From NCBI GenBank assembly GCA_944342125.1, contig CALVMF010000039.1, positions 1 to 11,006 on the forward strand: 11,006 bases of DNA, in the 5' to 3' direction. Of the stretch, positions 1-6,353 are shown in pieces. The stretch's first letter is position 1, and every line of letters begins with the position of its first letter. The notes beneath the pieces are model-generated. The model searched no databases, was not told where the DNA came from, and saw nothing but the letters and a program-made list of their open reading frames with translations. The translations under genes were made by a program, and so were the position numbers. This DNA is from an uncultured Bacilli bacterium (GTDB lineage Bacteria > Bacillota_I > Bacilli_A > RFN20 > CAG-826).

Positions 1-144
1 CGAAACGCTTAAAACAATGGTTGCTCCTTTTCTTTCAGTATCCGTTACAGCTAAAGGAGTAGTGAAAGGGTCAAGACCTCTTTCGATGCATTCAAATGTT
101 GCATAATAAGCTTTTAAATCTATAACAGCAATCCGTTTTTCCAT
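1..144 (-). CDS. Y-family DNA polymerase (UmuC/UvrX/ImpB-MucB-SamB type), N-terminal fragment
   Basis: The minus strand reads 48 codons from an ATG at 144-142 to the window edge without a stop. The protein begins MEKRIAVIDLKAYYATFECI and continues with ERGLDPFTTPLAVTD and TIVLSVS. This matches the start of Y-family translesion polymerases of the UvrX/UmuC subgroup, whose usual form is a VIDLKSFYASVECVERGLDP-like stretch. D9 would be the first catalytic metal-binding aspartate, and Y13-Y14 occupy the steric-gate region, with tyrosine in place of the more common phenylalanine. Family members copy damaged DNA in the cytoplasm and are often SOS-regulated or carried on mobile elements. An in-frame TGA lies 8 codons upstream; a TTG two codons before the ATG is a less likely start. 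No clear Shine-Dalgarno and no recognisable LexA box was found. The palm, finger and little-finger domains lie outside the window. The family call is good; the exact subgroup is tentative. Confidence 0.82.
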   Translation of the reverse strand, partial: MEKRIAVIDLKAYYATFECIERGLDPFTTPLAVTDTERKGATIVLSVS

Positions 145-358
145 ATGCAAATATTTTAAAAGATTTCATAGCTTTTTAAAATTAACTGCTCATATATTTT
201 TAAAGTAGTTAGTTAGTATTTTTTTAGTTGGTTTCTAGTTATTTTATGGTACTGATTTGTAACACAAAACATACTTAAAACATAATAAAAATCAACTTTT
301 CTCCGCAAAACTCAATTATTTTTATAAATATAAGTGAAGCAATTTGCTTCATATTAAA

Positions 359-396
359 GACGTGAAAATATTGTTTTGGACGTAAAATATTTTAAT
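359..396. repeat. Short direct repeat, GACGT-AAAATATT units 20 bp apart
   Basis: Two similar units start at 359 (GACGTGAAAATATT) and 379 (GACGTAAAATATTT). The period is 20 bp, close to two helical turns, so both copies face the same side of the helix. They lie about 60-80 bp upstream of the likely promoter of the glycosyltransferase gene. This could be a tandem regulator site; in such AT-rich DNA chance similarity of the A/T part is also possible. Confidence 0.35.
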
Positions 397-440
397 TTTT
401 CCTTGCAAAAACCCGACGAAATAGCAAAAAAGATATAAAG

Positions 441-467
441 TTGACTTTTTTCTTTATATAATATTAG
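441..467 (+). promoter_or_regulatory. Probable sigma-A promoter of the glycosyltransferase-hydrolase unit
   Basis: TTGACT at 441-446 is a near-consensus -35 box. Downstream AT-rich candidates for the -10 box are TATAAT at 457-462, which is perfect but only 10 bp away, and TATTAG at 462-467 with a 15-bp spacer. Spacing is therefore not ideal for either and the exact -10 is uncertain. The gene starts at 503 with a GGAG Shine-Dalgarno at 491-494, 8 nt upstream. Confidence 0.45.
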
Positions 468-502
468 ACAAGGTAAATTCCTATACTTTTGGAGAAGTCT
501 TT

Positions 503-1843
503 ATGTGGCACGAACAACTTTTTAATATTCTTAACGCTATCAATAATGTTGTTTTAACTTTGATTGGCATACCTTTTATGATTCAGATTATATTTATGCT
601 TTTTGGATGGCTTAGAAAGAAGAAATTTCCGAAAAGTGAAAAGAAAAATAGAATTTGTATTCTATTTGCGGCTCGAAATGAAGAAGATGTAATAAAAAGA
701 ACAATTTCTCGTATTTTCGAAAGGCAAAAATACGATAAGAACTTATATGATGTTTACGTGGTTGCTCATAACTGTACCGATAAAACGGCTGAATTTGCAA
801 GAATGGCTGGTGCAACTGTCTTTGAGTATTCAGATCCTAATCCAAAAACACATCGCTTAGCTTATGCTATTAAATACGGATTCAAAAAAATTCTAGAACA
901 AAACAAAAAATATGATTTCTTAATAAGACTTGATGCTGATAATTTCATAAATGATGAATTTTTAGATGTAATGAATGATGCCTATAATGCTGGTGTTAAG
1001 CTTGGTAGACCATATGAAAGTGCACTTAACATCACTCAAAATAAATATACAAAAGCTAGCGGTCTTTATTATGCCTATGATTCTAGATTTGCTAGTAGAG
1101 TTAGGGAGCGTTTCCATTTAGCTGCTCATATTAATGGACCAGGGGCTATGTTTGCTATGGACTTAGTTGAAAAATATGGTTACGATGCAGAAGGCCTGAG
1201 TGATGATTCAGAATATCTTGCCAACCGTATGTTAAACAAAGTATATGGTCATTTTGTTGAAGATGCAGTTGTTTATGAAGATTTACCTTCAACCTTTAAA
1301 GACACATATGCCAGAAATAAAAGAATGGGCTATGGAGTCTCAAGATTATTTTTCACACACGGTTTTAGATTATTAGGGAAATTTTTTACAACATTCAATT
1401 TCTCCTTTATTGAAGTTTTCTTTCAATTCTATTTTTGCGTAATTTGTGCAGTTTTATGCACCTACATCCCTATTTATTATATCTACGATATAACTTACCT
1501 TGCTTTAGCAGGGACGGGCGTGATTGAAACAACCTTACAAAGCGCAAGTTATTATATGGGAGTGCTAGAACAAACTGGAATTATTGTTGCGATTGCTTTA
1601 AGTGTTCTTTTTGCTTTTGCTGGCATTCTTCAAGCTTTCCTTCTTGTTATGTCTGATTACAAAAAACTTGGTGCAAAAAGTAGAAAAGAGTTAATGAGTG
1701 GCATAATAATTTATCCTTGTTTTGTTGTTGTATATTGTTTAACACTATTTTTAGGTATTGTTTCTAGACCTAGTCGGAATAAGGTGAATAGAAATAAGAT
1801 ATATAATAATTTTGATAACGAAAAGGAGGGTGAAGAGAAGTGA
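503..1843 (+). CDS. Membrane-anchored family 2 glycosyltransferase
   Basis: This 446-residue protein has an N-terminal membrane segment (about 12-36), a cytoplasmic GT-A catalytic domain (about 50-290) and three or four C-terminal membrane segments (about 305-330, 357-385, 399-421). Visible family 2 marks are FAARNEE (55-61) opening the nucleotide-sugar fold, VVAHNCTDKTAE (86-97), the metal-binding DxD-like RLDADN (142-147), NGPGAMFA (211-218) and an acidic LSDDSEYLANRM (232-243) expected to hold the catalytic base. RNKRMGYG at 271-278 stands where processive synthases carry QxxRW, so a hyaluronan/cellulose-type processive activity is not shown. The likely role is transfer of a sugar from a nucleotide sugar to a lipid or surface polysaccharide at the membrane; donor and acceptor cannot be read from sequence. 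The stop TGA overlaps the start of the next gene, so the two are translationally coupled. The start is set by a GGAG site 8 nt upstream. Confidence 0.88.
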   Translation: MWHEQLFNILNAINNVVLTLIGIPFMIQIIFMLFGWLRKKKFPKSEKKNRICILFAARNEEDVIKRTISRIFERQKYDKNLYDVYVVAHNCTDKTAEFARMAGATVFEYSDPNPKTHRLAYAIKYGFKKILEQNKKYDFLIRLDADNFINDEFLDVMNDAYNAGVKLGRPYESALNITQNKYTKASGLYYAYDSRFASRVRERFHLAAHINGPGAMFAMDLVEKYGYDAEGLSDDSEYLANRMLNKVYGHFVEDAVVYEDLPSTFKDTYARNKRMGYGVSRLFFTHGFRLLGKFFTTFNFSFIEVFFQFYFCVICAVLCTYIPIYYIYDITYLALAGTGVIETTLQSASYYMGVLEQTGIIVAIALSVLFAFAGILQAFLLVMSDYKKLGAKSRKELMSGIIIYPCFVVVYCLTLFLGIVSRPSRNKVNRNKIYNNFDNEKEGEEK

Positions 1844-2733
1844 TGCAAGAGATTAGTTTTAAAAATAGATATAACGATGTTTTATATGGTACTAGTCGGG
1901 AAATTGATTATCCTGATGCAATAGTTATTATCGTTACGGGAATGGCTGAACATTCAAGAAGATACGATGACTTTGCTACTTTTTTAAATAAACACAATTA
2001 CTCCGTTTATTGTATTGATCACTATGGACAAGGAATTGGTAAAAATGGTGAACTCGGTAATCCTGGAAGAGATTACTTTTTCAAGATGCAAGAAACCATT
2101 AAAGAATTTATCTTAAAAAAGAAAGGCGACACTGGATTAAAGGTATATTTATTTGCTCATTCAATGGGTAGTTTTGTAACTCAAGGATTTATTGAAAAAT
2201 ACTCTCGAATAGTAGACAAAGTAGTTTTATGTGGAAGTAATGGAAGAAATCCACTTGTTAAATTTGGTTATATTTTTACTAAACTTTTCATAAATCAATA
2301 TAACTACAATAAAAAAGCAGGTTTTATTCATACTTTATCAATTGGTGCATATGAAAAGAGCGTTAAAAACGCAAAAAGTAATAATGAATGGATATCTTTT
2401 AGTGAAGATAATGTTAAAAAGTATGATGAAGACGAATTTAGTGGCTATAGACCAACCAATGGTTTTTATAAAGAATTTATGAAAGGCTTAATGTCTATTC
2501 AAAAATCGAAAAACGTTAAGCAGATTTCTCCTAAACTACCAATTTTAATAATTGGCGGAAAAGATGATGCTGTCGGTAACTTTGGTAAAGGCTTAACAAA
2601 ACTAGAAAAACTATATTTAAAATATGGTTTAAATGCTAAACTAATCATCTATGAAAATATGCGTCACGAAATATTAAACGAAAAAGACCACCTTAAAGTT
2701 TATAATGACGTAGTTAGTTTCTTAGATAACTAA
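1840..2733 (+). CDS. Alpha/beta hydrolase, monoacylglycerol lipase / lysophospholipase-like (S33 type)
   Basis: A 297-residue soluble protein with the serine-hydrolase pattern of the Hydrolase_4 / monoacylglycerol lipase family. VTGMAEHSRRYDDFA (32-46) corresponds to the family HGMAEHSxRY oxyanion region, with T in place of the usual H. The nucleophile is S108 in AHSMG (106-110), the acid is D243 (or D242) in GGKDDAVG, and the base is H276 in MRHEILNE. The triad looks complete. No signal peptide or membrane segment is seen, so action is expected in the cytoplasm or at the inner membrane face, on monoacylglycerols, lysophospholipids or similar esters (inferred from family). Start choice: GTG at 1840 lies 9 nt after the AAGGAGGG at 1823-1830, and an ATG follows at once at 1843. 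Either is possible and they differ by one residue. The overlap with the glycosyltransferase stop indicates one operon, suggesting joint work in membrane lipid or glycolipid turnover. Confidence 0.88.
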   Translation: MMQEISFKNRYNDVLYGTSREIDYPDAIVIIVTGMAEHSRRYDDFATFLNKHNYSVYCIDHYGQGIGKNGELGNPGRDYFFKMQETIKEFILKKKGDTGLKVYLFAHSMGSFVTQGFIEKYSRIVDKVVLCGSNGRNPLVKFGYIFTKLFINQYNYNKKAGFIHTLSIGAYEKSVKNAKSNNEWISFSEDNVKKYDEDEFSGYRPTNGFYKEFMKGLMSIQKSKNVKQISPKLPILIIGGKDDAVGNFGKGLTKLEKLYLKYGLNAKLIIYENMRHEILNEKDHLKVYNDVVSFLDN

Positions 2734-2765
2734 ATCTAAATTTCATTAATATTGTATTAATATCT

Positions 2766-2812
2766 GAAAAACGGAAAATCAAAACTATTTTACATAATAA
2801 ATTTTCCTTTTC
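2766..2812 (+). terminator. Possible weak terminator after the hydrolase gene
   Basis: GAAAA and GGAAAAT (2766-2770, 2773-2779) can pair with ATTTTCC and TTTTC (2801-2807, 2808-2812), giving an AT-rich stem with a 2-nt bulge and a 21-nt loop. It lacks the GC-rich stem and clean U-tract of a strong intrinsic terminator. It is listed because no better candidate separates the hydrolase from the riboswitch-controlled operon. Confidence 0.25.
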
Positions 2813-2847
2813 AACTCAAAGTTTTGTTTTTTAATAGTGTGTTAATA

Positions 2848-2861
2848 AGAAAACGTTTTCT
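2848..2861. promoter_or_regulatory. LacI/CcpA-family operator-like palindrome
   Basis: A perfect 14-bp palindrome, AGAAAACGTTTTCT, with a central CG. This is the architecture of LacI-family operators and resembles CcpA cre sites (TGAAAACGTTTTCA-like) and PurR boxes. It sits about 21 bp upstream of the -35 box of the importer promoter, a place compatible with activation or with upstream repression. The regulator is not in the window, so the identity is inferred from shape only. Confidence 0.5.
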
Positions 2862-2882
2862 AACATTTTTATTTTTTTGTGG

Positions 2883-2911
2883 TTAACAATTGAAGAAATA
2901 TATTATTAAAT
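2883..2911 (+). promoter_or_regulatory. Probable sigma-A promoter of the importer operon
   Basis: TTAACA (2883-2888, one mismatch to TTGACA) is followed after 17 bp by TTAAAT (2906-2911, two mismatches to TATAAT). Transcription would start near 2918, about 14 nt before the riboswitch aptamer, which is the usual arrangement. TATTAA at 2904-2909 is an alternative -10 with a 15-bp spacer. Confidence 0.5.
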
Positions 2912-2931
2912 ATAAGAGATAAATCTATTGG

Positions 2932-3004
2932 GATTTGTTGTATAAGTGATTAACAGATGGCAATCACGTTTCTACCCTTAAGCCTATTAAGGACTACACA
3001 AATC
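2932..3004 (+). promoter_or_regulatory. Purine riboswitch aptamer, guanine/hypoxanthine type
   Basis: The three-way-junction purine aptamer is recognisable with its conserved core. P1 pairs GATTTG..TG (2932-2940, one bulged T) with CACAAATC (2997-3004). J1/2 is TATAA (2941-2945). P2 is GTGATT/AATCAC (2946-2951, 2962-2967) with the conserved ATGG in its loop. J2/3 contains TTTCTACC, and P3 is CCTTAA/TTAAGG (2977-2982, 2987-2992) with a loop that holds the CC expected to kiss the GG of loop 2. J3/1 is ACTA (2993-2996): the ligand-reading base equivalent to position 74 is C2994, which in characterised members selects guanine/hypoxanthine; adenine switches carry U. The canonical J2/3 argues against the 2'-deoxyguanosine subtype. 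Its position just upstream of a nucleoside importer fits repression when intracellular guanine is high (inferred). Confidence 0.93.
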
Positions 3005-3038
3005 AAGTATTCGTCTGCAATACTAGTAGAAGAAAACA

Positions 3039-3079
3039 TCTCCTAAAAGATTTATAAGAGTCTTTTCTTACTTAGGAGG
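3039..3079 (+). promoter_or_regulatory. Shine-Dalgarno-sequestering hairpin, expression platform of the riboswitch
   Basis: TCTCCTAA (3039-3046) can pair with TTAGGAGG (3072-3079), which contains the AGGAGG ribosome binding site of the lipoprotein gene (ATG at 3087, 7 nt away). An inner helix AAAAGA/TCTTTT (3045-3050, 3061-3066) partly supports it. There is no U-run after the stem, so translational rather than transcriptional control is indicated. The alternative pairing that would link it to P1 of the aptamer is not obvious by eye. Confidence 0.65.
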
Positions 3080-3086
3080 AATAAAA

Positions 3087-4442
3087 ATGAAAAGAAATAA
3101 ACTTGGAATGATGGCGTTTAGTTTATTAGCTGTTGCTTCTTTTGCAACTTCTTGTGGTGATCCAACAGATAATCCAATTGGTGGAAATTATGGAGATTGG
3201 ACATCAGTTGAAAGATTTGAATTAGAAGAAACAGACATCGGTACAAGTACAACCATTAAAAAGGGGCTTTTAGACAAATATACTGATAGTGAAGATGGTG
3301 CTCTCAAAATTGGTCTTGTAACAGATTCAGGCACTTTAAACGATCACTCATTTAATGAATCAGCATGGAAAGGCGTTAATGCATTTGCTAATGCTAATGG
3401 TGGTGGAAAAATTACTGGTGATGGAGTAAAAACTGGAAAAGTTAGAACTATGTATGCCCAACCATCTGGTGGTTTTACCGCTCAAACAAGACTTGCTGCG
3501 ATGAGATCAGTCGCTAACTGGGGTGCTGATGTCATAGTTTTACCTGGATATTTATTCCAAGGTGCAATTTCCTTAACTTTAAACGATCCTGATTTTAAAG
3601 ATGTTTATTTCTTAGCTCTTGATTGTGCTGAAACAGATGATGATAACAATCCAATCGAATTTAACGATAGAATCACATCAGTTATTTATAGAGAAGAACA
3701 ATGTGGTTATTTAGCTGGCTATGCTGCTGTTATGGATGGCTATAGAAAGTTAGGTTTCGTTGGTGGCGTTGCTGTCCCAGCTGTCGTTAGATATGGTTCT
3801 GGATATGTTCAAGGCGCCGCTGATGCTGCTAAAGAATTAAATTTAGATTCACCAATTACTTGTCAATATTACTATGCTGGCGCATTTGAAGGAACTCCAG
3901 AAGCTACAACTTATGCTAATACTTGGTATAGTACAGGCGCAGCCGATATTATCTTTGCTTGTGGCGGATCTGTTTATACATCGGTTTTATCTGCTTCGAA
4001 AGCAAATAATTATGCTCCATGGATTGGCGTTGATGTTAACCAACATGCTGATACTTCAATTGAAAAGAATAAAGATGAATTAGATGCCGTATTAGGTTCA
4101 ATTAAAACTTCAGCAATGAAAAACCTAACATTTGCAACACAAGTTTTATTAACAACATGGGTCAATGAAGGTGAGCAATGGTCAGAAGACTTACAAGGCA
4201 ATGTTGTCACAGTAGGTGCTCAATCAGAGATGGTTAAATTACCAACTCCTGAAGAAGATAAAGATCCAGGGTGCTGGGGATTTAAGAATTTCACTGAAGA
4301 TGATTACCATGCTTTATATGAAAAAATTAAAGATGGTACAATCAAAGTTAATTCAAATTATGATGATGCTGAATTAAGCGCAAATAATTTCGGTGTTGAT
4401 CCTCAATATTGTACAGTTAACTATATTTCTTCAGTTCAATAA
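3087..4442 (+). CDS. nupN: BMP-family nucleoside-binding lipoprotein of an ABC importer
   Basis: A 451-residue extracellular substrate-binding protein of the BMP/PnrA/Med family, which binds purine nucleosides and hands them to the permease. It opens with a lipoprotein signal: basic MKRNK, a hydrophobic stretch and ATSC with C23 as the lipidated residue; alanine rather than leucine at -3 is slightly atypical. A polar linker (24-72) leads to the BMP domain. Visible hallmarks are LKIGLVTDSGTLNDHSFNES (73-92), VIVLPG (149-154), FLALDC (175-180), EQCGYLAGYAAV (204-215), KLGFVGG (221-227) and IGVDVNQ (313-319), the last expected near the ligand. It is longer than common 340-380-residue members because of the linker and an extended acidic C-terminal part. 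The name follows the Bacillus nupNOPQ gene order; orthology and substrate are inferred. The guanine riboswitch in its leader supports purine transport. A strong terminator follows, suggesting higher expression than the membrane parts. Confidence 0.92.
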   Translation: MKRNKLGMMAFSLLAVASFATSCGDPTDNPIGGNYGDWTSVERFELEETDIGTSTTIKKGLLDKYTDSEDGALKIGLVTDSGTLNDHSFNESAWKGVNAFANANGGGKITGDGVKTGKVRTMYAQPSGGFTAQTRLAAMRSVANWGADVIVLPGYLFQGAISLTLNDPDFKDVYFLALDCAETDDDNNPIEFNDRITSVIYREEQCGYLAGYAAVMDGYRKLGFVGGVAVPAVVRYGSGYVQGAADAAKELNLDSPITCQYYYAGAFEGTPEATTYANTWYSTGAADIIFACGGSVYTSVLSASKANNYAPWIGVDVNQHADTSIEKNKDELDAVLGSIKTSAMKNLTFATQVLLTTWVNEGEQWSEDLQGNVVTVGAQSEMVKLPTPEEDKDPGCWGFKNFTEDDYHALYEKIKDGTIKVNSNYDDAELSANNFGVDPQYCTVNYISSVQ

Positions 4443-4454
4443 GAGAATATTATA

Positions 4455-4497
4455 GTTAGTAAGACCCCTTTAAAAGGGGTCTTACTAACTTTTTTTT
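4455..4497 (+). terminator. Strong intrinsic terminator inside the importer operon
   Basis: A perfect 16-bp inverted repeat (4455-4470 with 4474-4489, loop TAA), containing the GACCCC/GGGGTC core, is followed directly by eight T (4490-4497). This is a textbook rho-independent terminator. It stands between the lipoprotein gene and the ATPase gene, whose Shine-Dalgarno begins right after the T-run. No promoter fits into the remaining 17 nt, so downstream genes depend on read-through or on a promoter inside the lipoprotein gene. Confidence 0.93.
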
Positions 4498-4514
4498 AAA
4501 GGAAGGGAGACAAA

Positions 4515-6344
4515 ATGGAATTTGAAAACGTTATAGAAATGAGACACATTAGTAAGTCTTTCCCTGGCATTAAAGCTAATGATGATATCTCTTTAACTCT
4601 TAGAAAGGGTGAAATTCATGCTCTTTTAGGAGAAAATGGCGCTGGTAAATCTACACTTATGTCTATTTTGTTTGGTATGTATGAACCTGATGAAGGAGAA
4701 ATTCTTGTTAATGGGGAAATACAAAAAATTAAAAACCCAAACGATGCAACAAGACTCGGCATAGGCATGGTTCACCAACATTTTAAACTCGTAGAATGTT
4801 ACACAGCATTGCAGAACATTATTTTAGGTTTTGAACCTACGAAATTCGGCTTTTTAAGACCTAAAATAGTGAGAAAATCATTAGAAGACTTATGTAAGAA
4901 ACTTAATTTTGATGTCGACTTAGACATGAAAATTGAAGACATGCCTGTTGGTCAGCAACAAAAAGTTGAAATCTTGAAAATGCTTTATAGAAATAACAAT
5001 ATTTTAATTTTTGATGAGCCAACCGCGGTTTTAACTCCTCAAGAAATTGATGAGTTAATGGTTTCAATGAAAAAACTTGCTCAAGAGGGCAAATCGATCT
5101 TATTTATTTCTCATAAGTTAAACGAAATTATGACGGTTTCTGATCGAGTAACTGTTTTACAACGTGGAAAATGCTTAGGTACACTTGAAACTAGAGATAC
5201 TAATCCTCAAGAGTTGTCTCGCTTAATGGTTGGAAGGGACGTAGAACTTGTAATCAAAAAAGAAAAATGTAAACCAAAGAATCCAGTATTAACTATTAAT
5301 AATCTTAGTGTTTATAATAGCGAACGTAAAAAAGAGATGGTTCATGATGTTTCTTTTAACGTTAGAGCTGGAGAAATTGTTTGTATTGCTGGTATTGAAG
5401 GCAATGGTCAAACGGATTTAATTTATGGAATCACTGGTTTAGAGAAAGTAAAAGAAGGCGAAATTATTTTACATAATAGCTTTGCTAAAGAATATATCGA
5501 GAAAAACGAACTTAATAAAACACCAAACATTGTTGAAATGGTGCTTGATAAAGTTAAATTTGGCTGTAACTTTGTCTGGTATCATATTTGTTTTGGTTGC
5601 TTATACGCTAAGCTTTTCTTAGAAAAATATATAAAAATTGGATGTAATTACATTGTTAATTTAGTTAGAAAATTATTTAAAAAGTCCGCAAAACCTGTAG
5701 ATTTTAAAGAATTTCCTACTTATATTCCTTTTAATGAAGTTAAAGATCAACCTTTAGTTGGCGACATTCACCTTGAACAACTATCTATTAGAGATCGTAA
5801 TCTTCGTGGTTTAGCTCATATTCCTGAAGATAGACATAAACATGGTTTAGTTCTTGATTTTAATTTAAGAGATAATATTGTTCTTGATACATACTACAGC
5901 AAGACTTTCCAAAAATATGGCTTTATTAATAACAAAGCTAAAGCCGAATATGCTAAAAAAGTCGTTGAAAGCTATGATGTTAGAAGCGGAAAAGGAATTG
6001 ATTCTATCGTTAGAAGTATGAGTGGAGGGAACCAACAAAAAGCAATTGTTGGTCGTGAACTTAATAGGGAAACTCCTTTATTAATCGCAGTTCAGCCAAC
6101 AAGAGGTCTTGATGTTGGTGCAATCGAATCAATTCATCATCATATTTTAGATGCTAGAGATAAGGGAAACGCTGTCTTACTTGTATCTTTAGAACTTGAA
6201 GAAGTATTAAATTTGGCTGATAGAATTCTTGTTATGTACAACGGAGAAATCGTTGGTCAATTTGATCCTAAAAAGACATCGCCTAATGAGCTTGGCCTAT
6301 ATATGAGTGGCGCAAAAAGAGACGATGTGAATGCAATTTTATAG
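4515..6344 (+). CDS. nupO: Nucleoside ABC importer ATP-binding protein, two ABC domains with an unusual insertion
   Basis: A 609-residue cytoplasmic ATPase with two fused nucleotide-binding domains (sugar/nucleoside importer class, YufO/NupO-like). Domain 1: Walker A GENGAGKST (39-47), Q-loop Q88 in VHQHF, signature region PVGQQQKVEIL (144-154), Walker B ILIFDEPT (163-170), switch H200. Domain 2: degenerate Walker A GIEGNGQTD (293-301, no lysine), IPEDRHKHGL (436-445), signature MSGGNQQKA (502-510), AVQPTRGLDVGAIE (525-538) with Q at the catalytic-glutamate site and no switch histidine (SLE). This asymmetry is normal for the family, so only domain 1 is expected to hydrolyse ATP well. Family members usually have about 510 residues. 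The excess is an insertion at about 320-414, after KEGEIIL and before GDIHLEQLSIRDR. The start follows AAAGGAAGGGAG at 4498-4509. The permease gene begins 9 nt after the stop. Confidence 0.93.
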   Translation: MEFENVIEMRHISKSFPGIKANDDISLTLRKGEIHALLGENGAGKSTLMSILFGMYEPDEGEILVNGEIQKIKNPNDATRLGIGMVHQHFKLVECYTALQNIILGFEPTKFGFLRPKIVRKSLEDLCKKLNFDVDLDMKIEDMPVGQQQKVEILKMLYRNNNILIFDEPTAVLTPQEIDELMVSMKKLAQEGKSILFISHKLNEIMTVSDRVTVLQRGKCLGTLETRDTNPQELSRLMVGRDVELVIKKEKCKPKNPVLTINNLSVYNSERKKEMVHDVSFNVRAGEIVCIAGIEGNGQTDLIYGITGLEKVKEGEIILHNSFAKEYIEKNELNKTPNIVEMVLDKVKFGCNFVWYHICFGCLYAKLFLEKYIKIGCNYIVNLVRKLFKKSAKPVDFKEFPTYIPFNEVKDQPLVGDIHLEQLSIRDRNLRGLAHIPEDRHKHGLVLDFNLRDNIVLDTYYSKTFQKYGFINNKAKAEYAKKVVESYDVRSGKGIDSIVRSMSGGNQQKAIVGRELNRETPLLIAVQPTRGLDVGAIESIHHHILDARDKGNAVLLVSLELEEVLNLADRILVMYNGEIVGQFDPKKTSPNELGLYMSGAKRDDVNAIL

Positions 6345-6353
6345 GAGAAATGA

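Larger units (their letters stand above)
145..502. other. Divergent intergenic region between polymerase and glycosyltransferase genes
   Basis: This is 358 bp of very AT-rich non-coding DNA between genes that point away from each other. It holds a perfect 7-bp inverted repeat at 335-351 (TGAAGCA, loop ATT, TGCTTCA), a direct repeat beginning GACGT at 359 and 379, and a promoter-like stretch at 441-467. For the minus-strand gene the best promoter guess is TTGATT (295-290) and TATGTT (273-268) with a 16-bp spacer, which is weak. No small ORF with a credible ribosome binding site was seen. Confidence 0.5.
2734..3086 (+). other. Regulatory intergenic region and 5' leader of the nucleoside importer operon
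   Basis: This 353-bp gap has no gene. In order it holds an AT-rich imperfect hairpin at 2766-2812, a LacI/CcpA-type palindrome at 2848-2861, a promoter at 2883-2911, a purine riboswitch aptamer at 2932-3004, a short hairpin at 3006-3024 (AGTATT/AATACT) and a Shine-Dalgarno-sequestering hairpin at 3039-3079. These are described separately. Confidence 0.8.

Noticed and set aside
1841..1843. Possible TGA-to-tryptophan recoding as in mycoplasmas
   Set aside because: TGA acts as a stop in the expected place here and at 8562-8564, and conserved tryptophans are TGG.
2932..3004. 2'-deoxyguanosine or adenine subtype of the purine riboswitch
   Set aside because: The ligand-reading base is C, not U, and the TTTCTACC junction is canonical, which fits guanine/hypoxanthine best.
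3874..4083. 69-codon plus-strand open frame in another frame inside the lipoprotein gene
   Set aside because: It overlaps a clear BMP domain and has no ribosome binding site.
5391..6192. Missing lysine, catalytic glutamate and switch histidine in the second ATPase domain as a sign of decay
   Set aside because: This asymmetric second domain is normal for sugar/nucleoside importer ATPases of this class.
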